Shown in pieces: positions 23,765-31,639 of a stretch of 64,000 nucleotides of DNA. The DNA is from Coralloluteibacterium thermophilum (lineage in GTDB: Bacteria; Pseudomonadota; Gammaproteobacteria; Xanthomonadales; Xanthomonadaceae): positions 1 through 64,000 of the forward strand of contig NZ_JBHSGG010000034.1 of NCBI RefSeq assembly GCF_042654365.1, in the 5' to 3' direction. The notes below the pieces were generated by a model, which had not been told where the DNA came from, did not search any database, and was given only the letters and a program-made list of their open reading frames with translations. The first letter of the stretch is position 1, and the number at the start of each line of letters is the position of its first letter. The position numbers and the translations under genes were made by a program.

Positions 23765-26700
23765 ACGTCCTGCTGATCTCCCAGTGCGACAAGCGCGCCC
23801 TGACCGAGAGCCGGCGCATCCTCGACCAGTTCGCCGAACGCCGTGGCGACCGGACCTGGCAGACGCCGATCACCCAGGCCGGCCTGGATACCCTGCGCAA
23901 GCTGCTGCGCAGGACCGCGCGCAAGAACACCGCCGTGGCCTGTCACTGGATCCGCGGCCGCGACCACAGCGAGCTGCTGTGGATCGTCGGCGACGCACGC
24001 CGCTTCAACGCCGAGGGCGCGGTGCCCACCGACACCACCGTGCGCAACGTCCTGCGGCGGGAGGACGAGAACGATTGGCACACCGCCGAGGACATCCGCC
24101 TGCTGGCGCAACTGGCGGCCCTGCTGCACGACCTGGGCAAGGCCAGCGTCGCCTTCCAGGAGCGCCTGCTGGGGAAACTGCAGGAACGGAACCTGTACCG
24201 GCACGAGTGGGTGTCGTTGCGGCTGTTCCTGGCCTTCGTCGGCAAGGACGACGACGCGACGTGGTTGGGCCGTCTCGCCGATGCGGACGTGTTCGACGAG
24301 CGACTCTGGATCGCCGCCGAGCGCTACCAACGCGACGGGCTGGATGCGCGCGACAGGCACCCGTTCCGCGACCTGCCTCCCCTGGCGGCTGCCGTGGCCT
24401 GGCTGATCGTGTCGCACCATCGCCTGCCGGTGGTGCCGGTCAAGGATCCGGAAACCGGAAAGCAGGAATGGCTTGGAAAACGTTATCGAGGCTCGGTTGC
24501 CGAATGGCTGAACACGCCACTGGATCAGGTCGCACACGACTCGAACGAGATTTACCAATCCGCCGAACGCGCGCAGGTTGAATCCTATTGGCAAGCTGCC
24601 GGCCCTCTTCCGGTCGTTGAGCCCAAATGGCGCGCACAAGCCGCGCGCCTCGCCAAGCGGCTACTGGAACGTCATCCACAACGCGACGGCAACTGGCTCG
24701 ACAACCCCTACGTCATGCATCTGGCCCGCCTGAGCCTGATGCTGGCCGACCACCACTATTCCGGCCTGCCCAAGGATTCGCCGTTGCGGGTGAGGGGCGA
24801 CGGCAACACCCGCCTGTATGCGAACACCGACCGCGACGGCCACCTCAAGCAGCCGCTGGACGAACACCTGCTCGGCGTTGCCCGCGATGCGGGCCTGATC
24901 GCCCACGCCCTGCCCGGCTTCGAACGCCATCTGCCACGTCTGGCCAACCATCGCGGCCTGCGCAAGCGCAGCGCCGACCCGCGCTTCTCCTGGCAGGACA
25001 AGGCCGCCGATGCCGCCACGTCGCTGCGCGATGCCGCACGCGGGCAGGGGGCCTTCATCGTCAACATGGCCTCGACCGGCTGTGGCAAGACGTTGGCCAA
25101 CGCCCGGATCCTCTACGCCCTGGCCGATCCGCAGCAGGGGCTGCGCGCCACCTATGCGCTCGGCCTGCGCACCCTGACCCTGCAGACCGGCCGCAGCTAT
25201 CGCAACGACCTGCATCTTGGCGAAGACGAGCTGGCGGTCCGTGTCGGCGGCTCGGCCAGCCGTACTCTGTTCGAGTACTACGAGCGGAAGGCCGAAGCGC
25301 AGGGCTCCGCGTCGATCCAGGACCTGATCGAAGAGGACAGCCACGTTCTCTACGAAGGCGTCGTCGCCGACCACCCCCTGCTGTCGCGCGCGCTGCACGA
25401 CCCTGACATCCGCAACCTGCTGTCGGCGCCGATGCTGGTCTGCACCGTGGACCACATGGTGCCCGCGACCGAAGCGCTGCGTGCCGGACGCCAGATCGCC
25501 CCGATGCTGCGGCTGATGAGCGCGGACCTGATCCTCGACGAGCTGGACGACTACGACCTCGACGACCTGCCCGCGCTGACCCGGCTGGTGCACTGGGCCG
25601 GCATGCTCGGCACGCGCGTGGTGCTCTCCTCGGCCACGCTGCCGCCGGCGCTCGTGGAGGGCATGTTCCTCGCCTACCGCGCCGGGCGCATCCATTACCG
25701 CCGCAATCGCGGCGATGACGCGGGACAACGCCCGGAACAGGTCCAGGTGCCGTGCCTGTGGGCCGATGAGTTCGGCGCGCAGGTCGCCACCTGCACGGAC
25801 GGCGATGCTTTCGCCAGGCAGCATGCGCAGTTCGTCGGCAAACGTGCGGCGAAGCTGGAGAAGGCCGAACCGCTGCGGCGGGCCGAGCTGGTTCCGCTGG
25901 ACATCGCCAAGGGCGTTCCCAAGGCAGAACTCCGCACGGAATTCGCCCGGCACGTGCACGCGGCGTGCCTGCGCCTGCACGGCGACCACGCCGAAACCGA
26001 TCCGGTCAGCGGCAAGCGCGTCAGCTTCGGCATCGTGCGCATGGCCAACATCGACCCGCTGTTCGACGTGGCGCAGGCACTGTTCGCCATAGGCGCACCG
26101 GCTGGTAGCCACATCCACCTGTGCGTCTACCACGCGCGCTTCCCGCTGCTTCAGCGATCCGCCATCGAGCAACAACTCGATGCGGCCCTCAATCGGCGCG
26201 GCGACGGGCAGGGCGTCTATCGGCTGCCGGCCATACGCGCCGCCCTCGATGCCCACCCGGAAGGCGACCACCTGTTCGTCGTCCTGGCTTCGCCCGTCTG
26301 CGAAGTCGGTCGCGATTGGGACGCCGACTGGGCGGTGGCCGAGCCCTCGTCGATGCGCTCGTTGATCCAGCTTGCAGGGCGTGTGCAGCGGCATCGCTGC
26401 AAGCGGGGCGAGCGACCGAATCTCCTGGTGTTCGAGCGGAACCTGAAATCGCTGGAAGGCCGGCTGCTGGCCGGCGGTCATCCGGCGCCCGTCTTCGTCC
26501 GTCCCGGCTTCGAGCGGCACGACGACACCCATCGCTTCCGCCTGCGCTCCCCACGCCTGGAGCGGGTGCTGTCGCCGGACGAGTACCGCACGCTCACCGC
26601 GCTGCCGCGCATCCGCCCACGACCCGAATCCGAATGGGCCAGCCGCGAACGGCTCGTGGACCTGGAGCAGGCGCGCATCGCCGCCGGCATGCTGCCCAGG

Positions 26701-27159
26701 CAGCGCATGCCCGGTTCGGTGGCGCCGCCGATGGATGCGCCCATGGAGCGCGACGAGTCCGCATGGTCGTGGCAGTACCCGAAGGCGGCCCTGACCGGTG
26801 TGCTGCCGCAACAGCAGCCCTTTCGCGAGGACACGCTGCGCAAGACCACCGTGGCCTTCCTGCCTGACGAGGACGAGGAACGCCTGGTCCTGCATCGCGT
26901 CGAGGACGACCCGCTCCGGCGCGGCCGGAGCCTGTACGTCTCCATCGACCGCAGCCTTCGCCAGAACGTGAAGCTCGATCCCGGCGCTCGCATCGATGTC
27001 TGGGGCCAGTTCGACCTGATGGCGTTGCTGGCCGAGCAGGCCGAGCACCTCGATCTGCCCCTGGCCACCTGCGCCGAGCGGTTGGCGACCGTGGAGGTTC
27101 CCGAGAGCGCCCAAGGGTGGCGGTATCACTCTTGGCTGGGGTTTGGAGAGAAGAAGTGA
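23761..27159 (+). CDS. cas3: Cas2-Cas3 fusion helicase-nuclease, subtype I-F
   Basis: This is a 1132-residue fusion of Cas2 (residues 1-90, MNVLLISQCDKRALTESRRI) with Cas3. The HD nuclease carries H123-D124 in LLHDLGKA and later VSHHRLP. The superfamily 2 helicase has Walker A in STGCGKT (about 437-443), motif II DELDDYD (about 593-599), SSATLP and motif VI QLAGRVQRHR (about 870). It joins Cas1 for adaptation and is recruited by the Csy complex to shred targeted DNA. All key motifs are intact, so interference should work. A long upstream open frame also covers cas1 in another phase and is not coding. The 369 bases after its stop hold the CreTA-like element. Confidence 0.96.
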   Translation: MNVLLISQCDKRALTESRRILDQFAERRGDRTWQTPITQAGLDTLRKLLRRTARKNTAVACHWIRGRDHSELLWIVGDARRFNAEGAVPTDTTVRNVLRREDENDWHTAEDIRLLAQLAALLHDLGKASVAFQERLLGKLQERNLYRHEWVSLRLFLAFVGKDDDATWLGRLADADVFDERLWIAAERYQRDGLDARDRHPFRDLPPLAAAVAWLIVSHHRLPVVPVKDPETGKQEWLGKRYRGSVAEWLNTPLDQVAHDSNEIYQSAERAQVESYWQAAGPLPVVEPKWRAQAARLAKRLLERHPQRDGNWLDNPYVMHLARLSLMLADHHYSGLPKDSPLRVRGDGNTRLYANTDRDGHLKQPLDEHLLGVARDAGLIAHALPGFERHLPRLANHRGLRKRSADPRFSWQDKAADAATSLRDAARGQGAFIVNMASTGCGKTLANARILYALADPQQGLRATYALGLRTLTLQTGRSYRNDLHLGEDELAVRVGGSASRTLFEYYERKAEAQGSASIQDLIEEDSHVLYEGVVADHPLLSRALHDPDIRNLLSAPMLVCTVDHMVPATEALRAGRQIAPMLRLMSADLILDELDDYDLDDLPALTRLVHWAGMLGTRVVLSSATLPPALVEGMFLAYRAGRIHYRRNRGDDAGQRPEQVQVPCLWADEFGAQVATCTDGDAFARQHAQFVGKRAAKLEKAEPLRRAELVPLDIAKGVPKAELRTEFARHVHAACLRLHGDHAETDPVSGKRVSFGIVRMANIDPLFDVAQALFAIGAPAGSHIHLCVYHARFPLLQRSAIEQQLDAALNRRGDGQGVYRLPAIRAALDAHPEGDHLFVVLASPVCEVGRDWDADWAVAEPSSMRSLIQLAGRVQRHRCKRGERPNLLVFERNLKSLEGRLLAGGHPAPVFVRPGFERHDDTHRFRLRSPRLERVLSPDEYRTLTALPRIRPRPESEWASRERLVDLEQARIAAGMLPRQRMPGSVAPPMDAPMERDESAWSWQYPKAALTGVLPQQQPFREDTLRKTTVAFLPDEDEERLVLHRVEDDPLRRGRSLYVSIDRSLRQNVKLDPGARIDVWGQFDLMALLAEQAEHLDLPLATCAERLATVEVPESAQGWRYHSWLGFGEKK

Positions 27160-27172
27160 AGGGGCATCCATG

Positions 27173-27252
27173 CCTCAAGACTGCCTACTCGGCAGTAAGC
27201 CGAAGCTGGAACTTCGACTGCTATTTTCTGAGCTGCCTTCTCGGCAGTTTGG
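27173..27252 (-). ncRNA. CreA/CreR-like degenerate mini-CRISPR RNA
   Basis: Read on the minus strand, positions 27252-27225 are a degenerate I-F repeat. It matches the array repeat at 22 of 28 positions. The stem CTGCC/GGCAG and the entire 8-nt handle CTCAGAAA are intact, and the loop is GAGAA. A 24-nt pseudo-spacer follows (27224-27201). A second degenerate repeat follows at 27200-27173, with the stem CTGCC-GAGTA-GGCAG kept but the 3' handle lost. Both stems should be cut by Cas6f, giving a short crRNA-like guide. The first 18 nt of the pseudo-spacer, ATAGCAGTCGAAGTTCCA, recur at 27267-27250. There they are preceded on the same strand by CC, the type I-F PAM. Partial identity limited to the seed side is the hallmark of antitoxin or cas-regulating guides that bind without cleavage. 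The RNA's own promoter is not evident. Confidence 0.72.
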
Positions 27253-27300
27253 AACTTCGACTGCTATGGATTTGCAAGCGCGTTCCTATCCGTGTAGCTT
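27250..27300 (+). promoter_or_regulatory. Guide target site and candidate promoter of the creT/csy side
   Basis: The 18-bp target of the CreA-like guide (27250-27267, with PAM bases 27268-27269) lies two bases upstream of a possible -35 TTGCAA (27272-27277). A weak -10 TAGCTT (27295-27300) follows after 17 bp. A Csy complex bound here would lie against or over the -35. The promoter is inferred from weak hexamers. It would serve the mini-ORF and probably csy1-cas6f. Confidence 0.45.
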
Positions 27301-27305
27301 TTAAA

Positions 27306-27340
27306 GGGCCGGGGCATTGGTGCGAACAATGCCCCGGCCC
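27306..27340 (+). other. Strong 5'-leader hairpin
   Basis: A perfect 14-bp inverted repeat, GGGCCGGGGCATTG with its complement at 27327-27340, closes a 7-nt loop. It lies just downstream of the candidate promoter and before the mini-ORF. It lacks a U-run on the plus strand, so it more likely stabilises or structures the leader RNA than terminates it. Confidence 0.6.
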
Positions 27341-27393
27341 AGATCACAGCTTGCCGGTTGGGGCCGGCCTTGAAATCCAAGGAGGTAAAGGTG

Positions 27394-27447
27394 ATGGGTG
27401 GTTCTCATCTGCGTAGAAGATCGTTAGGGAGCGCTTGCTCCCCATAG
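27394..27447 (+). CDS. CreT-like mini-ORF with tandem AGA codons
   Basis: This 17-codon ORF (MGGSHLRRRSLGSACSP) has a perfect Shine-Dalgarno AAGGAGGT (27379-27386) seven bases before the ATG. Codons 8 and 9 are AGA-AGA and codon 11 is TTA, all codons that GC-rich genomes like this one avoid. CreT toxins known from other CRISPR loci are short RNAs with a good ribosome site, a start codon and tandem rare codons that trap a scarce tRNA, for example tRNA-Arg(UCU). An anti-Shine-Dalgarno ACCTCCT at 27451-27457 could fold back on the ribosome site. A 9-bp hairpin (27457-27465 with 27477-27485) competes for it. An antisense ORF with its own AGGAGG (27445-27344, 33 codons) overlaps and is an alternative explanation. 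Confidence 0.5.
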   Translation: MGGSHLRRRSLGSACSP

Positions 27448-27528
27448 AAAACCTCCTCACCCACGGCGCGCTGCTGTGGGTGAGTCTACAGACTAGACCC
27501 ATCAGGGTCGAATGAAAGGACTCTCCTA

Positions 27529-28881
27529 ATGAGTGAAGAATCGGAACGTGGGTCACGCTCCGAGCTTTTCCGCTCGGCCATCGCCGCGTTCATCGATGCG
27601 CGGCGCGAGGCCAAGCTGAAAGGCAAGGAGGACGATGCCGACGGCGCATCGAAGTACGAGTACGGGGTGTGGCTGGCGGATGCGGCGCGCCGGGTTGGCC
27701 AGATCCAGGTCGTCACCCACGTGCTCAAGGCCACCCATCCGGACGCGCGCGGCAGCAGCCTGCACGTTGCCCCGGCCAAGCTGCCGCGGCACGCGGAGGT
27801 CGGCAGCCATCTGCTCGGCGAGGACTTCGCCGAGGACGTGGTTGGAAACGCCGCCGCACTGGACGTGTTCAAGTTCCTCAAGATCGAAGTCGATGGTCGT
27901 CGCTTGCTGGACTGGATGCAGTCCGGCGACGCCGATCTGCGCAGCGCCCTGCATCCAGACCCCACCGTCGCATCCGGGTGGATGGAGGCCTTCGGCGGCC
28001 TGGTGCGCAGCGAATCCGCGCCCGCATCGCATGGGGCGGCCAAACAGGTGTACTGGCTCATCGGCGGCCGACCTTCGAACGACGCCGACTACCACCTCCT
28101 GCAGCCGCTGTTCTCCAGCAGTCTGGCCCATGCCGTACATGCGGACATCCAGGATGCCCGCTTCGGCGAAACCAACAAACTGGCGCGGCAAGCCTTCCGG
28201 GCCAAGGAGGCACATGAGGCACCCTACCGCGACTACCGCAACCTGGTCGCGCGCAAGCTGGGGGGGACGAAGCCACAGAACATCTCCCAGCTCAACAGCG
28301 AGCGTGGCGGCATCAACTACCTGTTGGCGTCGCTGCCTCCCCCCAGGTGGGACCAGGACAGGTTCCGACAGCTATTGAACGTGGAGACGGCCCTCGACCG
28401 GTTCGCCCACTTCAAGGGCGTGCGCTTCCTGGTGAGTACGCTGGCCGACTTTCTGCTCTCCAATCCCGCTCCGACCATCGACACGCGGAACCGGCGCGAA
28501 GCCATCGAGCAAGCCCTGGGCTTCCAGTTGCCCGTGTTCGCCGCCAGCATCCAGGCCAACTCCGAGCCCGGCTGGACCCGCAACCCGGACTGCACGCTTC
28601 CGCTCTGCGAACAGCTCTGGCTCGACCCCGAGCGCATCGAATTGCCGTCGCGTGCGGGACATGAACAAGAAGACGAAGACTTCATCGCCGCCTATCACCG
28701 CGGCGATTGGCAAGACGAAGTCGCCGGCCGCTTCGCCAACTGGGTCAACGCCCAACTGCGCGAAGCCGGACTGACCACCGTCGGCGATGCCGAGTACAAG
28801 CATTGGGCCGGGCTGGCCATCGTCGATGCCGCCTGGCCGGTACCGATGCAGCGCCGCGCTCCAGCGGGAGTCGAGGCATGA
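27529..28881 (+). CDS. csy1: Csy1/Cas8f, large subunit of the type I-F effector
   Basis: Csy1 (450 residues) sits at the crRNA 5' end with Csy2 and reads the CC PAM in target DNA. Family landmarks include the N-terminal helical FRSAIAAFIDARREAKLKGK, ATHPDARGSSLHV, QVYWLIGG, FGETNKLARQAFRAKE and NISQLNSERGGINYLLASLPPP. The start follows AAAGGA. The gene begins the csy1-csy2-csy3-cas6f operon and overlaps csy2 by four bases. Its leader contains the CreTA-like element, so its transcription may be under RNA-guided control by the complex it belongs to. Confidence 0.95.
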   Translation: MSEESERGSRSELFRSAIAAFIDARREAKLKGKEDDADGASKYEYGVWLADAARRVGQIQVVTHVLKATHPDARGSSLHVAPAKLPRHAEVGSHLLGEDFAEDVVGNAAALDVFKFLKIEVDGRRLLDWMQSGDADLRSALHPDPTVASGWMEAFGGLVRSESAPASHGAAKQVYWLIGGRPSNDADYHLLQPLFSSSLAHAVHADIQDARFGETNKLARQAFRAKEAHEAPYRDYRNLVARKLGGTKPQNISQLNSERGGINYLLASLPPPRWDQDRFRQLLNVETALDRFAHFKGVRFLVSTLADFLLSNPAPTIDTRNRREAIEQALGFQLPVFAASIQANSEPGWTRNPDCTLPLCEQLWLDPERIELPSRAGHEQEDEDFIAAYHRGDWQDEVAGRFANWVNAQLREAGLTTVGDAEYKHWAGLAIVDAAWPVPMQRRAPAGVEA

Positions 28882-29876
28882 GCGCGTGTCCCCGCTTCAG
28901 CCACCTGCTCGTACTGCCGCACCTGCACGTGCAGAACGCCAACGCCGTTTCGAGCCCGTTGACGCATGGGTTCCCGTCGATGACGGCGTTCCTCGGCGCG
29001 ATGTGGGCATTGGAGCGCAAGACCCAAGCAGCCGGCCTCGACCTGGCGTTCAAGGCGGTCGGCGTGGTCAGTCACGGTCACCAGGAGCAGGTCACCGAAG
29101 GTGGCTTCGTCAAGGCATTCCGGCTGACCCGCAACCCGGTCGGCAAGGACGGCGGCACCGCCGCCATCGTCGAGGAAGGCCGCATCCATCTGGAACTGAG
29201 CCTCGTGCTCGGCGTCGACAGCGAACGCTGGAGCCGCGAACCGGAAGCGCGCGAAGCCGATCTCGCCACCGTGGCGGAGCTGCTTGCCGGCATGCGCATC
29301 GCAGGAGGCACCCTGTTGCCCCCCACCCAACCAGGCCGGTTCCGCTACCGTCCCTGGAGTCTGGACCTGACCGGCACCGAAAGCGATCGACAGGCCGAGT
29401 TCCGCAAGGCGCGCATGCGGTTGCTGCCCGGCTTCGCACTGGTATCGCGCGAGGATCGGCTGGATGCACGGTTGGCCGAGCTGCAGGCCGAGAAGCCCGC
29501 GTCCACCCGCCTCGATGCATGGCTGTCGCTGTCGCGGATCAACTGGCGCTACCAGCCGGGCGAGAAAGACGGCAAGGGCGAATGGCTCAACGACCGCAAG
29601 GGCCAGGGCTGGATCGTGCCGATCCCGGTCGGCTATGGCGCGCTCGGCGAGCTGCATCCGGCAGGCAGCGTCGCCAACGCGCGTGATGCGGACACGCCAT
29701 TCCGCTTCGTGGAAGGCCTCTATTCGGTTGGGGAATGGATCAGCCCACACCGGCTGCAAACGCCCCAGCAACTGCTCTGGTATGCGGACAGCCAACCCGA
29801 GATCGGCCTCTATCGCTGCCGCAACGACTACCGCCCCGCTGCCGACGCGCTCGAGCAGCTCTACGACTTCGACTGA
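28878..29876 (+). CDS. csy2: Csy2/Cas5f, type I-F effector subunit
   Basis: This is a 332-residue Cas5-type RAMP protein that caps the 5' handle of crRNA together with Csy1. Recognisable segments are FSHLLVLPHLHVQNANAVSS, LTHGFPSMTAFLGAMWAL, the glycine-rich AGGTLLPP, and VPIPVGYGALGELH near the C-terminus. Start and stop overlap the neighbouring genes in the tight csy operon order. Nothing suggests damage. Confidence 0.94.
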   Translation: MSACPRFSHLLVLPHLHVQNANAVSSPLTHGFPSMTAFLGAMWALERKTQAAGLDLAFKAVGVVSHGHQEQVTEGGFVKAFRLTRNPVGKDGGTAAIVEEGRIHLELSLVLGVDSERWSREPEAREADLATVAELLAGMRIAGGTLLPPTQPGRFRYRPWSLDLTGTESDRQAEFRKARMRLLPGFALVSREDRLDARLAELQAEKPASTRLDAWLSLSRINWRYQPGEKDGKGEWLNDRKGQGWIVPIPVGYGALGELHPAGSVANARDADTPFRFVEGLYSVGEWISPHRLQTPQQLLWYADSQPEIGLYRCRNDYRPAADALEQLYDFD

Positions 29877-29901
29877 CAGTCATCCGACAAGGAATCCCAT
29901 C

Positions 29902-30939
29902 ATGTCCAAAGACCTCAAGACCGCCTCCGTCCTTGCCTTCGAGCGCAAGCTCGATCCCTCCGATGCGCTGTTCTTCGCGGGCGACTGGGCTGCGCGCGGC
30001 GAGTCCACCACCTGGCAACCAGTGAAGATCCGCGAGAAGTCGGTGCGCGGCACCATTTCCAATCGGCTCAAGACGAAGGACCAGGACCCGGCCAAGCTCG
30101 ATGCCGCCATCGAGAACCCCAACCTCCAGACCGTGGACGTAGCCGCCCTTCCACTGGAGGCCGACACGCTCAAGGTCCAGTTCACCCTGCGCGTGCTCGG
30201 CGGCACCGGCGAGCCCTCGGCCTGCAACGACGCCGACTACCGCAAGAAGCTCGTCGCCACTGTCGGCGGCTACGTGCAGCAGCACGGCTTCGGCGAACTG
30301 GCGCGGCGCTATGCCGCCAACCTCGCCAACGGCCGCTTCCTGTGGCGCAACCGCATCGGCGCCGAGCAGGTGGAGGTGCAGGTCGCACACCTGAAGGATG
30401 GCAAGGCCGCCACGCAGTGGACGTTCCAGGCACTCGACCACTCCCTGCGCGAGCTGTCCGCACCGGCCGGCGGGGCCGAGGGGGTGAGCGCCTTGGCGAC
30501 GGTGGTCGAGTCCGGCCTGGCCGGCAATGCGCATGTCCTGCTTCAGGTCACGGCCTTCGTGCGCGCCGGTGCGGGCCAGGAAGTCTTTCCCTCGCAGGAG
30601 CTGATCCTCGACCGCGGCCGGGGCGACAAGAGCAAGACGCTGTACGCCGTCGGCGAAGGCGAGAAAGCCATTGCCGCAATCCACTCGCAGAAGATCGGCA
30701 ACGCCCTGCGTACGATCGATACCTGGTACCCCGGCGCGGATGAGAACGGACCGATCGCCGTGGAGCCCTACGGCTCGGTCACGACCCAGGGCAAGGCGTA
30801 CCGTCAACCGAAGGACAAGTTGGATTTCTACAACCTGCTGGACAACTGGGTCATCAAGGACAAGGCGCCCGACCTGGAGCAGCAGCACTTCGTCGTCGCG
30901 ACCCTGGTCCGCGGTGGCGTGTTCGGCGACGCGGGCTGA
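29902..30939 (+). CDS. csy3: Csy3/Cas7f, backbone subunit of the type I-F effector
   Basis: This is the Cas7-family protein of 345 residues, six copies of which coat the crRNA spacer in a normal Csy complex. The sequence opens MSKDLKTASVLAFERKLDPSDA and holds FTLRVLGGTGEPSACNDADY and RYAANLANGRFLWRNRIGAE. It also holds GQEVFPSQELILD and the long C-terminal YRQPKDKLDFYNLLDNWV. It is separated from csy2 by 25 bases with AAGGA before the ATG. Because the CreA-like guide has a spacer eight nucleotides shorter than normal, complexes carrying it may contain fewer Csy3 copies. Confidence 0.95.
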   Translation: MSKDLKTASVLAFERKLDPSDALFFAGDWAARGESTTWQPVKIREKSVRGTISNRLKTKDQDPAKLDAAIENPNLQTVDVAALPLEADTLKVQFTLRVLGGTGEPSACNDADYRKKLVATVGGYVQQHGFGELARRYAANLANGRFLWRNRIGAEQVEVQVAHLKDGKAATQWTFQALDHSLRELSAPAGGAEGVSALATVVESGLAGNAHVLLQVTAFVRAGAGQEVFPSQELILDRGRGDKSKTLYAVGEGEKAIAAIHSQKIGNALRTIDTWYPGADENGPIAVEPYGSVTTQGKAYRQPKDKLDFYNLLDNWVIKDKAPDLEQQHFVVATLVRGGVFGDAG

Positions 30940-30943
30940 TGCC

Positions 30944-31510
30944 ATGGATCATTACCTGGAGTGCCGCCTGCGCCGCGACCCGGAACTGACGCCTCAGCAT
31001 CTGCTCAATGGCCTGTACGCCCGACTCCATCGCGCTCTTGCGCAGTTGGGCTGCCAGGACATCGGCGTCAGCTTTCCCGAACACGACGACAGCAAACCCA
31101 CACTGGGAGGTCGCGTGCGTCTGCATGGCTTCGAAGCGTCGCTACGGACACTGATGGCAACCGGCTGGATCGAGGGGATGCTCGATCACCTGCATCTGTC
31201 GGCGATCACTCCCGTTCCTACGGGTGTCCAGCATCGGCGGGTAAGCCGGGTACAGGCCAAGAGCAGCCCCGCCCGGCTTCGCCGGCGCGCCATGCGTCGC
31301 CACGGACTCGACGACGACACTGCGCAGCAGCGCATTCCGGACACGGTCGCCAAGCGGCTCATGCTCCCCCATGTCGTCATCGGAAGCCGCAGCACGGGAC
31401 AGCCCACGTTTCCGCTCTTCGTTCAGCACGGCCCCCTGCTTCCCGAGCCGGTGTCCGGTGCCTTTAACAGCTACGGCCTGAGCCGGGAGGCGACCGTTCC
31501 CTGGTTCTGA
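30944..31510 (+). CDS. cas6f: Cas6f/Csy4, crRNA-processing endoribonuclease
   Basis: This 188-residue RNase cuts the repeat RNA at the 3' base of the CUGCC-GUGUA-GGCAG hairpin and stays bound. Catalytic His29 (YARLHRAL) and Ser148 (VIGSRS) fall at exactly the positions known for the Pseudomonas aeruginosa enzyme. So does the arginine-rich helix that grips the stem (R114, R115, R118, R119 in RLRRRAMRRHG). The C-terminal FNSYGLSREATVPWF is also typical. It closes the csy operon and is followed by a classical terminator and then the array. Confidence 0.96.
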   Translation: MDHYLECRLRRDPELTPQHLLNGLYARLHRALAQLGCQDIGVSFPEHDDSKPTLGGRVRLHGFEASLRTLMATGWIEGMLDHLHLSAITPVPTGVQHRRVSRVQAKSSPARLRRRAMRRHGLDDDTAQQRIPDTVAKRLMLPHVVIGSRSTGQPTFPLFVQHGPLLPEPVSGAFNSYGLSREATVPWF

Positions 31511-31558
31511 CCCTTTTCTGAGCGAGCCCAATCTTCGGCCATCTTTCAATCACTTAGC

Positions 31559-31594
31559 GGCCGACCTCCTGAAAGGGAGGTCGGCCTTCTTTTG
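31559..31594 (+). terminator. Rho-independent terminator between cas6f and the array
   Basis: GGCCGACCTCC (31559-31569) pairs perfectly with GGAGGTCGGCC (31576-31586) and is followed by TTCTTTTG. It should end csy operon transcripts. That leaves only about 45 bases before the first repeat, so the array promoter must overlap the terminator or lie in this very short leader. Confidence 0.9.
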
Positions 31595-31639
31595 CCTCAT
31601 ACGCTAGAGTTGGCGCGGCTTCCGGTGCCATGGCTTCTA

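Noticed and set aside
22699..27159. A single frame extending cas3 upstream through cas1
   Set aside because: The upstream part is out of phase with the clearly recognisable cas1. Cas3 begins with the Cas2 domain at MNVLLISQCD.
27306..27340. Reading the leader hairpin as a terminator of cas3
   Set aside because: It has a perfect stem but no U-run on the plus strand and stands about 150 bases past the cas3 stop, downstream of the candidate promoter.
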